In this document: positions 15,868-23,017 of the stretch, one piece after another
How the letters are laid out: every line of letters starts with the position of its first letter
Position numbering within the stretch: position 1 is the first letter of the stretch
Source of the DNA: Candidatus Flexicrinis proximus
GTDB lineage: Bacteria > Chloroflexota > Anaerolineae > Aggregatilineales > Phototrophicaceae
Length of the DNA: 64,000 nt
Assembly: GCA_016712885.1 (NCBI GenBank)
Contig: JADJQF010000011.1
Span: 248,001-312,000, forward strand
Direction of reading: 5' to 3'
Position numbers and translations under genes: made by a program
The notes under the pieces: generated by a model
Told to the model about the DNA's origin: nothing
The model's input: the letters and a program-made list of their open reading frames with translations, nothing else
The model's database searches: none

Positions 15868-18800
15868 ATGAGCATCACAGGTCAATCAGTCAACGTAAGT
15901 AACGCCGATATCCCGGTCTATGGGGTTGTGGCGGAGCGAAACGGGCTGCGTGATGTGCTCGAAAACATACGCAACCACCGATTAACACTGGTCAGCGCGC
16001 CGCCTGGCTACGGCAAGACGACGGCTATCGCGCAATTCGCGCTGCAAAGCGACCTGCCGACCGCATGGCACAGTCTGCACGAGCGTGAACGCGACCTGCC
16101 GGCTCTGTTGTGGCACAGCCTGCAAGCCCTAGAATTCATCGCACCCGGCATATCGATTGCCGCCACTCAGCTAAACGCGCCGGACGAATCGGCGTCGTAT
16201 ATCGCCAGTTACCTGCGCGAACACCTGACCCGCCACACCATTTATGTGATGGACGACCTCCATTACATTGCGGCTGCCCCCCATGTGGAGCGCTGGCTGC
16301 GCGAACTGCTGCGCCAGCTTCCGCAGACTTGCCACCTGGTATTGATCAGCCGGGCGCTTCCAGACCTGCCATTGGCCGAGTTGATCGCCAGAGGCGACGT
16401 CCTGGCGATTGGTCAGGAACAGCTGAAGTTCACGGCTGAGGATGCCAGCAACCTGGCGACGAAAGTCGGGGCGAACCTGCCTGAGGAAGACCTGAAAGAA
16501 CGGGTTCAGCATCTCGAAGGATGGCCGGTCGGCGTTGCGATGTCGCTGCGGCCTCTGCCCGCGGATCTCCAGATTGGCCTGCTGCGCGGCAGCGGCGGTC
16601 CAGAAGCGTTGTTTGATGCGCTGGCAAACGGAATTCTAAAGTCACTCCCGCCGATGCTCGGCGATTTTCTGTTGAGCGCCTCGACCTTTGCGCGGGTCAC
16701 GCCGGAAATCTGCAGCGAAGTGCTGGGCGTACCGCTAAGCACGGGCATTATGACCGACATCGTTCGGCGCAACCTGTTTGTGTCGCAGGTGTCCGGCGGC
16801 CTGCTGCTGCACCGCCTGTTCCGGAATTTCCTGCAGCGCCGCCTGCAACAGGCAGATCGTAACCGATACACACGCCTACACACCAAAGCGGCAGACTGGT
16901 ACCGGCAGGACAACCAGGATGATGAAGCATTTCATCACTACATGGCCGCAGACTCTATCGACGAGGCGCTGAACATCGTCCAACGCACGCACAGTGCCTA
17001 CTACAAGCAGGGAAACATCGAAACACTGCTCGGTTGGCGGGCGGCGCTGGGAGATTACGCGGCGCGGCTGCCCCAGTTTACGTTTACATGCGCGATGATC
17101 CTGACCGACCGCTATCTTTACAACGATGCGATCCTCGAACTGGACAGCGCCGAAGCCGGATTCATGGCCGAGGAAGACGACGCCTGGGTGGCGGAAGCCG
17201 GGCTACAGCGGGCGATGATTCAGATCCGGCGCGGGGACTATCGCAGCTCTCGCGTGATCGTCACGCCCATCGCAAAGGACAGCTCGCTCAAGGAGACAAC
17301 GGTTGGGCGCGCAAAACACCTGCTGGCCCTGATCGAACTGGCGACCGGCGACTTGAACAAAGCCATCAGCCTGCTGGAACAGATCCGACCGCTATTCGAA
17401 CGGACTAACGACTCGTTTTATGTCTCGGCGGTCCTGCAGGACCTGGCGATTGCCTACGCACGCGGCGGAAACATGGCATCCGCGAGCCACTGCCTGCAGC
17501 GGCTGGTGGGGATCCGGCGCACGCTGGGACAGTCCAATGCGCTGGCACTGGCACTCAACAACCTCGGTTTCCACTATCATCAGATCGGCGAGTACGATCT
17601 GGCGCTCAATACGCTGGAAGAGGGCGTGCAGATCATCGCCCAGACCACCAATAACCGCGCGGAGAGCTACATCCGCTGGTCGATGGGCGACCTGCAGCGC
17701 GACCTTGGCAACGACGATGCAGCGCTGCGCCTGTATGAAAGTGCGTATGAGCTGAGCAGCGGAGCGGAACCCCTGCTGCAGCAGTCGATTGCGCTGAGCA
17801 TGGCAACACTTTACCGCTGGCGCCGAGACTATCCGCTGGCGATCTGGGTGATTCGGGATATTGTCGAAGACCTGCGTTCGGGAAACGTCCAGGACGCAGG
17901 AATTGGCGTGCTGCTGCGCGCCAACGATGTCATTTTGAAGCTTGCGCGCGAGAACGCAGTGCAATCGATGGCGGAATTTGAAGAGCAATTGGCGCAGCTT
18001 TCCGGGCAACCGGTTGCCGCGGAATATGTGCAGATCGCGATTTTTACTGCCAGCACGGCGCTGATGTGCGGGGAGGACGACAAAGCGGTTATCCATCTGC
18101 GTAAATGCGTCAGGGCCTGCGAGCAGGGCGTAGCGCGAAACATTATCGCAGCGGAGATCCTCAACACGCCGCAGCTGCTCACTTTCGTGGGCCAGAAAGC
18201 AGAGTTCGGGCCGCTGGTGGCTGCGGCCGACCGGCTCAGAAAGGCTCGTATCGCGCTGTCGGCCACTCCACGGATCGAAAGCCCTGCCGCCAGCGAACAG
18301 ACCTACAGCCTGCGGGTGCTGGCGCTGGGCGATGAGACGATCGAGCGCGACGGCGGGCCGGTTACGACCGCCGAATGGCGCTCCAGCCGCGCCAAGGAGT
18401 TTTTCCTGTACCTGCTGTTTGAAGGCGCCGCGAGCCGTGAAGAGTTGAGCCTGGTCTTCTGGCCGGAGAGTTCATCGAGCCGCGTTCGCTCGAATTTCCA
18501 CACGACATTGTACCGAGCGCGACGCGCGCTTGGGGAGAATGTGATCCTCTTTGAGAATGATCTGTACCGGATCAACCCCGAGGTGTCGGTGTGGTGCGAC
18601 GCGCTGGTGTTCCAACGGTATATCCGCGAGGCGCAGGTGCTGGCCTATTCGGATGTGCGCGCCGACGATCTGTATCACAAGGCGTCCGCGTTCTATCGCG
18701 GCGACTTCCTGCCCGATCTGGATGCCGAATGGATCATCCCACACCGGGAAGCGCTGTATCAGCTGAATATCGATGCGCTGATTGGCGCGGGACATTGTGC

Positions 18801-19038
18801 CCGTGCACGGCGAGATTTCGATCATGCTATATCACTTTTCAAACGTGCTTTGAAGATCGACCCGTATCGTGAGGAAGCATATCGCGCCCTTTTCACCTGC
18901 TATGCCGGGATGGGCGAGCTGAATTACGTCCTCAAGCAGTACAACGCCATGTCGACAATCTTTGAAGCCGAACTCGGAATACTTCCTTCGCCAGAAACCC
19001 ACGCGTATGTCCAGCAGTTGACCCAGCAGATCTCGTAA
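15868..19038 (+). CDS. MalT-like STAND ATPase with TPR region and C-terminal BTAD regulator domain
   Basis: A 1056-residue regulator. Near residues 44-52 is the P-loop APPGYGKTT, followed by a STAND-type NTPase with YVMDDLHYI as Walker B-like segment. A long helical TPR-like region spans about 330-790 (pairs such as AYARGGNMASASHCLQRL and EYDLALNTLEEGV). The C-terminus carries a winged-helix DNA-binding segment (about 814-900; TAEWRSSRAKEFFLYLLFEG, SRVRSNFHTTLYRARRALG) and a bacterial transcriptional activator domain (FKRALKIDPYREEAYRALF). No LuxR helix-turn-helix is present. The start may be ATG 15868 or GTG 15832; neither has a strong ribosome site. The small peptide gene begins 460 bases downstream and is a candidate target. 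The ligand is unknown. Confidence 0.85.
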   Translation: MSITGQSVNVSNADIPVYGVVAERNGLRDVLENIRNHRLTLVSAPPGYGKTTAIAQFALQSDLPTAWHSLHERERDLPALLWHSLQALEFIAPGISIAATQLNAPDESASYIASYLREHLTRHTIYVMDDLHYIAAAPHVERWLRELLRQLPQTCHLVLISRALPDLPLAELIARGDVLAIGQEQLKFTAEDASNLATKVGANLPEEDLKERVQHLEGWPVGVAMSLRPLPADLQIGLLRGSGGPEALFDALANGILKSLPPMLGDFLLSASTFARVTPEICSEVLGVPLSTGIMTDIVRRNLFVSQVSGGLLLHRLFRNFLQRRLQQADRNRYTRLHTKAADWYRQDNQDDEAFHHYMAADSIDEALNIVQRTHSAYYKQGNIETLLGWRAALGDYAARLPQFTFTCAMILTDRYLYNDAILELDSAEAGFMAEEDDAWVAEAGLQRAMIQIRRGDYRSSRVIVTPIAKDSSLKETTVGRAKHLLALIELATGDLNKAISLLEQIRPLFERTNDSFYVSAVLQDLAIAYARGGNMASASHCLQRLVGIRRTLGQSNALALALNNLGFHYHQIGEYDLALNTLEEGVQIIAQTTNNRAESYIRWSMGDLQRDLGNDDAALRLYESAYELSSGAEPLLQQSIALSMATLYRWRRDYPLAIWVIRDIVEDLRSGNVQDAGIGVLLRANDVILKLARENAVQSMAEFEEQLAQLSGQPVAAEYVQIAIFTASTALMCGEDDKAVIHLRKCVRACEQGVARNIIAAEILNTPQLLTFVGQKAEFGPLVAAADRLRKARIALSATPRIESPAASEQTYSLRVLALGDETIERDGGPVTTAEWRSSRAKEFFLYLLFEGAASREELSLVFWPESSSSRVRSNFHTTLYRARRALGENVILFENDLYRINPEVSVWCDALVFQRYIREAQVLAYSDVRADDLYHKASAFYRGDFLPDLDAEWIIPHREALYQLNIDALIGAGHCARARRDFDHAISLFKRALKIDPYREEAYRALFTCYAGMGELNYVLKQYNAMSTIFEAELGILPSPETHAYVQQLTQQIS

Positions 19039-19498
19039 GATCGGACCTGGGCGCGAAATCGGTCAAGAACAGCGCGCATTACACAGAGTAGGCACAAAAT
19101 CCTGATGTGAGTCCGGCCTACGGCAGTTAACCTCCGTAGGTACTTGGCCGCAGAACGGGTTTGCCGCGTGTATGTATGCCGAGATTAGAAGTTAGTTCCT
19201 CGTAACGCCTCGCAGCCGCGCCAATCCCTAAGTATTCGACCCTTAGTTACGCCAACCCTGTGCCGCAGCTGGTCGCAGGCCAGTCCACCTTTCGACCCCA
19301 TGGCTGGCCTAAAACGTTAAGGCCGCAGGGAGAAAGCGGGTCTTCGGCGTGATGATGTAACGACATTCTTATCTTCTTTCTAATCTTGCTTTAATGATGA
19401 AGTCGGAAATCGCCAGTTTGGTAAGCAGTTCGTTGCTCAGTGGAAAGCATACTGACGCTATCAGTTCAATAAGCACGCAGTTCCAAGGAGATCACGTC
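19039..19498 (+). other. Long upstream region of the small peptide gene
   Basis: This 460-base stretch has no convincing gene apart from an unlikely 35-codon in-frame extension of the peptide. The last 130 bases are AT- and pyrimidine-rich (TTCTTATCTTCTTTCTAATCTTGC in two parts around 19366-19390), suggesting a promoter and untranslated leader for the peptide operon. A weak hairpin GGCCT-AGGCC lies near 19305-19325. No known riboswitch was recognised. Confidence 0.45.
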
Positions 19499-19657
19499 AT
19501 GTTGGCTCATCTGAATCCCCTCAAGCTCAACAAGCGCATCATCGTCGTCATCCTCACCGTCGCGGTCCTGGCCGTTGCGATGTTTGCTGTGACCCCCGGA
19601 ACGGCGTCTGCCGGCCCAGCGACCTCCCCGAGCGCCTGCGGTACCTGCGCTGGATAA
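19499..19657 (+). CDS. Secreted mini-peptide precursor ending in CGTCAG
   Basis: A 52-residue peptide with a textbook AAGGAG ribosome site 8 bases before the ATG. The N-terminus is basic (LKLNKR), then comes a hydrophobic core IIVVILTVAVLAVAMFAV, then TPGTASA, a good signal-peptidase AxA site. Cleavage would release a 14-residue peptide GPATSPSACGTCAG with two cysteines in a CxxC spacing. I do not recognise a family. It could be a secreted signal, a small bacteriocin-like or modified peptide, or a redox or metal-binding peptide. It is followed 42 bases later by a small protein gene with its own good ribosome site. No maturase, peptidase or exporter is adjacent, so Sec export is the simplest path. 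Confidence 0.6.
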   Translation: MLAHLNPLKLNKRIIVVILTVAVLAVAMFAVTPGTASAGPATSPSACGTCAG

Positions 19658-19699
19658 CCTACCCGTACTGGATCTGACTTAGTCTGAGCAGGAGTCCAA

Positions 19700-20014
19700 A
19701 TGAACAATCAACGCGCGCCGCAAGAAATGGTGTTGGATATTACTTCCTGGACCGGGAAGCGTGGATTTACAGGCGCAGACGAGTGGTGGAATTACGTTCG
19801 CAATCAAGACGAACGCCGCCGCCTGGATCATCTGCTGGGAGTCGCCTTGCTGGACGAAAACGTCCGTAATCGGCTGGTGAATGCCCGCGACGAAGCCCTG
19901 CTAACCGCTTTCGGACTGTCGGAGTCAACCAAGTGGTGGATTGTAACCTTGACCGCGAATACGCTCAGCGATATCGCCAAAGAAGTTGCCGCAAACTTTC
20001 AGAAGTCCGCCTGA
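19700..20014 (+). CDS. Small protein with Nif11/LigA-like (Franean1_4349-type) helix pattern
   Basis: A 104-residue soluble protein with AGGAG upstream of ATG 19700. The C-terminal half, GVALLDENVRNRLV then RDEALLTAFGLSES and TANTLSDIAKEV, follows the pattern seen in LigA-like/Nif11-like/Franean1_4349 small proteins: a leader-type helix, a residue block around a conserved FGL, then ADTL/ANTL and an alternating helix. Some such proteins are RiPP precursors or leaders, others appear to be regulatory adaptors. This one ends in ANFQKSA without an obvious core peptide. The N-terminal part is Trp-rich (ITSWTG, DEWWNYV). It is followed two bases later by the next gene, so the pair is translationally coupled. 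The assignment rests on pattern similarity only. Confidence 0.5.
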   Translation: MNNQRAPQEMVLDITSWTGKRGFTGADEWWNYVRNQDERRRLDHLLGVALLDENVRNRLVNARDEALLTAFGLSESTKWWIVTLTANTLSDIAKEVAANFQKSA

Positions 20015-20016
20015 AG

Positions 20017-20610
20017 ATGAGTGTCGTTCGCTCTTCCCAGAGAGGGCGGCGCAGCCTGATGCGTCGTATAGCCATGGCGGCTCGGGCAGAAAGTGTCGCG
20101 GAACAGTCTGAGGATCGATACAACATGTTTTCCAACATCGTCAATGTCGACCACGACATCTCCATACTCGGAATGCTGCGACTCGACGACACGGACAACA
20201 TACTGATCAGCCGTCTCGAAGCGATCTGGAAGTACCACGATATGCTGTTGTCACGCCTGACGAAGATTGACCGGCGCGACGTGAAAATCCATCTGCGGTC
20301 ACAACTGCTCAACGCCGATATCGAGCGATACCTGCCGTATCTGGAAGATGGCACGCAGATGATGCTGTGGCAGGGCGATCCGCTGATCCACGCGAGAAAC
20401 CTGAAGAACCTGACGGTTGTCCGCATGGCGCTGGCACGCAATTCACGGCCGGAGGGCTTCCTGGTGATCCGGACCCCATCCTCTAGCCGACTTTTGGCGG
20501 CGTGGCAGGATGCGAACAATCAGGTTGTGGGTGTTTTGGTGACTAATCCGCTAACGGTGGAGAAGGTTGCCGATCAGCTAGACGCAATCATTCAAGCTGC
20601 GGCGCATTAA
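20017..20610 (+). CDS. Unrecognised 197-residue protein coupled to the small protein
   Basis: I do not recognise a family. The ATG at 20017 follows the TGA of the preceding gene by two bases, so translation is coupled. The N-terminus is strongly basic (VRSSQRGRRSLMRRIAMAARAES), the middle helical and charged (SRLEAIWKYHDMLLSRLTKIDRRDVKIHLRSQL), and the C-terminal part alternates strand and helix (EGFLVIRTPSSSRLLAAW, VVGVLVTNPLTVEKVADQLDAII), which looks like a small alpha/beta domain. No signal peptide, membrane helix or cysteine cluster is present. Position suggests it works with the preceding small protein, possibly in regulation; this is inference. Confidence 0.55.
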   Translation: MSVVRSSQRGRRSLMRRIAMAARAESVAEQSEDRYNMFSNIVNVDHDISILGMLRLDDTDNILISRLEAIWKYHDMLLSRLTKIDRRDVKIHLRSQLLNADIERYLPYLEDGTQMMLWQGDPLIHARNLKNLTVVRMALARNSRPEGFLVIRTPSSSRLLAAWQDANNQVVGVLVTNPLTVEKVADQLDAIIQAAAH

Positions 20611-20612
20611 AG

Positions 20613-20984
20613 TTAAGCGCGCTGGGCAGCAGCAGCCTGTTCGATGGCAGAAAGCAGATCGCTGATCGCAATAGGTTTTCTCAAGAAGCGAAACCCGGGA
20701 TCACTCGTAATGACGGGCCTGGCTTCAGTGCTCACGAGGATGAACGGCAGGCTTGCCGTCTTCTCGATCAACCGCAGCGCCTTCCACAACGCGATACCGT
20801 CCATGTTTGGCATCTCGTAATCCGAGACGACGATATCAACATCGTTTTGCGCCAAGCACGCTAACGCCTCCCGACCATCAGCCGCCGTCAAGACGTGGTA
20901 ACCCTCAAGGCTGAGAAGGTCCCTCAAGTCAATTCGCAAATCCACATTGTCTTCAACGACGAGTAGAGGGACCTGCCCTGGCAC
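20613..20984 (-). CDS. Stand-alone receiver (CheY-like) protein
   Basis: A 123-residue response-regulator receiver domain with no output domain. The acidic pair is ED at 11-12, the phospho-acceptor Asp55 lies in VVSDYEMPNMDG, Thr86 in LVSTEA and Lys103 in LRKPI. All catalytic positions are intact, so it should be phosphorylated by a kinase encoded elsewhere. It converges on the unrecognised 197-residue gene with a 2-base gap between stops. Its start is 17 bases from the start of the divergent epimerase gene, so the two promoters must lie inside the neighbouring genes or overlap. Confidence 0.93.
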   Translation of the reverse strand: MPGQVPLLVVEDNVDLRIDLRDLLSLEGYHVLTAADGREALACLAQNDVDIVVSDYEMPNMDGIALWKALRLIEKTASLPFILVSTEARPVITSDPGFRFLRKPIAISDLLSAIEQAAAAQRA

Positions 20985-21001
20985 GGCATCGGAGATGGAA
21001 A

Positions 21002-21958
21002 ATGCGCGCGGTGGTCATCGGTGGAACCGGACATATTGGAACGTATCTCGTGCCGGCGCTGGTCGAACTGGGATACGAAGTGATCAGCGTCATGCGCGGC
21101 CAACGGCAGCCGTATATACCGCACGCGGCATGGACTACCGTCCGGCGAATCGAAGCAGATCGCGAGGCCGAGGACAAAGCTGGGACGTTTGCCGGGCGGA
21201 TCGTTGACCTCAGGCCCGACATCGTGATCGATCTGATCTCGTTTACCGAAGACAGCGCGCGGCAAATGGTCGAAGCGCTACGGGGGAAGGTGCATCACTA
21301 CCTGCACTGCGGGACAATCTGGGTTTTCGGCCACAGCACGCACGTACCGGCGACCGAAGATTTACCCAAACGTCCCTTCGGCGAATACGGAATTCAGAAG
21401 TCGGCCATCGAGGACTATTTGCTCGGTGAGGCCCGCCGAACCGGGTTTCCAGCGACGATCCTGCGATCCGGCCACATTGTCGGGCCGGGTTATGTGCCGC
21501 TGACTCCCGCGGGTACCTTCAACCCGGCGGTGTTTACGACACTGGCACGCGGCGAAGAACTAGCCATCCCCAACCTAGGCATGGAAACGGTCCATCACGT
21601 CCACGCATCGGACCTCGCGCAGGGGTTCTTGCGGATGATGGCCGCGCGGAGCGTCAGCATCGGGGAGTGCTTCCATATCGTTTCTCCTTCAGCGATTACG
21701 CTGCGAGGGTACGCCGAGGCGGTGTCGGGTTGGTTCGGACGCGAGCCGAAGCTCACGTTTGTCCCGTTTCCGACCTGGCGAACCGGCGTTTCGCAGGCCG
21801 AGGCAGACGCGGCATGGGATCATATTGCGCATAGTCCCAACGCGAGTATCGCCAAAGCGCAGCGGCTGCTCGGCTATCAACCACGCTATACGTCGCTGCA
21901 GGCGGTGTTTGAATCGGTGCAGTGGCTGATCGCAAACGGGATCGTCCACACAGCGTAA
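21002..21958 (+). CDS. NAD-dependent epimerase/dehydratase (extended SDR)
   Basis: A 318-residue Rossmann-fold enzyme. VVIGGTGHIGTYL near residues 4-16 is the NAD(P)-binding GxxGxxG motif. The active site Tyr-Lys pair is YGIQK in FGEYGIQKSAIE. LRSGHIVGPG and HVHASDLAQGFLRMM are typical of sugar-nucleotide epimerase-like SDRs. The preceding block is regulatory while the genes after it are glycosyltransferases, so a sugar-nucleotide substrate for surface glycan synthesis is plausible but not shown. Confidence 0.85.
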   Translation: MRAVVIGGTGHIGTYLVPALVELGYEVISVMRGQRQPYIPHAAWTTVRRIEADREAEDKAGTFAGRIVDLRPDIVIDLISFTEDSARQMVEALRGKVHHYLHCGTIWVFGHSTHVPATEDLPKRPFGEYGIQKSAIEDYLLGEARRTGFPATILRSGHIVGPGYVPLTPAGTFNPAVFTTLARGEELAIPNLGMETVHHVHASDLAQGFLRMMAARSVSIGECFHIVSPSAITLRGYAEAVSGWFGREPKLTFVPFPTWRTGVSQAEADAAWDHIAHSPNASIAKAQRLLGYQPRYTSLQAVFESVQWLIANGIVHTA

Positions 21959-22021
21959 TCTAGTTAATTGCAGCGGCGTCGCACGGCGCGCACCGCGAAA
22001 CTCCGCAACGAAACGATTCGC

Positions 22022-23017
22022 ATGATCTACGTCGGCATCGTTACCTATAACAGCATCGCTGACCTGCCGGGCTGTCTGGCGGGTCTGCGCGCGCAAACGT
22101 GCAGCGGAATGCAAGTGCTGGCCCTGGATAACGCGTCGCCAGACGGTTCGGCAAGCTGGCTGCAAGAATACGCGCCGGAAGTTCGATTGACTCACGGAAC
22201 TGAAAATATCGGCTATGGCCGCGCCCATAACCGCCTCATCCAGGAGGCCGATCTGAGACCGGGCGACTACTATATGGCGCTGAATCCGGACGCCGAACTT
22301 CAGCCGGAATACGTATCGGCGATCGTCCGTCAACTAGACGAAAAGAGCGAATTTGGATGGGGAATTGGGAAGCTTCTGATGAAAGACGAGGCGGCGCAGC
22401 CCACCGGCCTGGTCTACAGCATGGGACACGGACTTCTCAAAAGCGGGTTTGCGTTCAACATCGGCTACGGGCTGCCAGAAGATGACCTGGTCACGGGTTC
22501 GCGGGAGGTGTTTGGGGCGCCGGGAGCTGCTGTAGTCTATAAAGCCGACCTGATCCGTGATCTGAGCGACGATGGGGCATTTTTCGACCCGGCGATGTTT
22601 CTCTATGCGGAAGACAGTGACGTAGACTGGCGGGCGCGGCGGCTAGGATGGCGATGCTGGTATGTCGAAGGTGCAGCCGGCTATCACCGTGGCAGCAATC
22701 CCGGTGGGGTACTGAAGATGACCTCCATCAGCAACCGGTATCTGAGCGTGCTCAAGAATGCGGCACTGTTCGACCTGCTGACTTATAACCTGCCGCTGAT
22801 CGCGGGTCACTGTCTGCTGCGGCTGGTGATTTCACCGCGGCTGGGTATGGTCCTGACGGCAGGGCTGCTGCGCAGAGGCTCTTCCGGACTACGCCGGCGA
22901 AAACGCGCGCGCCTGAGCCGTGCTCAGATGACTGAATGGTTTCGATGGTCGGCTAAGCAGCCTACCTTACAGCGTTCCGGCCTGTCGCGACTTGGGCACT
23001 CACCACGCAGAGCTTAA
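22022..23017 (+). CDS. Family 2 glycosyltransferase
   Basis: A 331-residue GT-A glycosyltransferase of the rhamnosyltransferase-like group. It shows GIVTYNSIADLPGCLAGL at the start, a nucleotide-sugar metal motif in LNPDAELQP, and the downstream catalytic block YAEDSDVDWRARRLGWR. The ATG at 22022 gives the usual family N-terminus; an upstream TTG start at 21968 is possible. The 3' end overlaps the convergent membrane glycosyltransferase gene by 56 bases. It belongs to the polysaccharide region, with donor and acceptor unknown. Confidence 0.88.
   Translation: MIYVGIVTYNSIADLPGCLAGLRAQTCSGMQVLALDNASPDGSASWLQEYAPEVRLTHGTENIGYGRAHNRLIQEADLRPGDYYMALNPDAELQPEYVSAIVRQLDEKSEFGWGIGKLLMKDEAAQPTGLVYSMGHGLLKSGFAFNIGYGLPEDDLVTGSREVFGAPGAAVVYKADLIRDLSDDGAFFDPAMFLYAEDSDVDWRARRLGWRCWYVEGAAGYHRGSNPGGVLKMTSISNRYLSVLKNAALFDLLTYNLPLIAGHCLLRLVISPRLGMVLTAGLLRRGSSGLRRRKRARLSRAQMTEWFRWSAKQPTLQRSGLSRLGHSPRRA

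Noticed and set aside
19394..19498. 35-codon extension of the small peptide gene
   Set aside because: It lacks a ribosome site, whereas the ATG at 19499 has a near-perfect one followed at once by a signal peptide.
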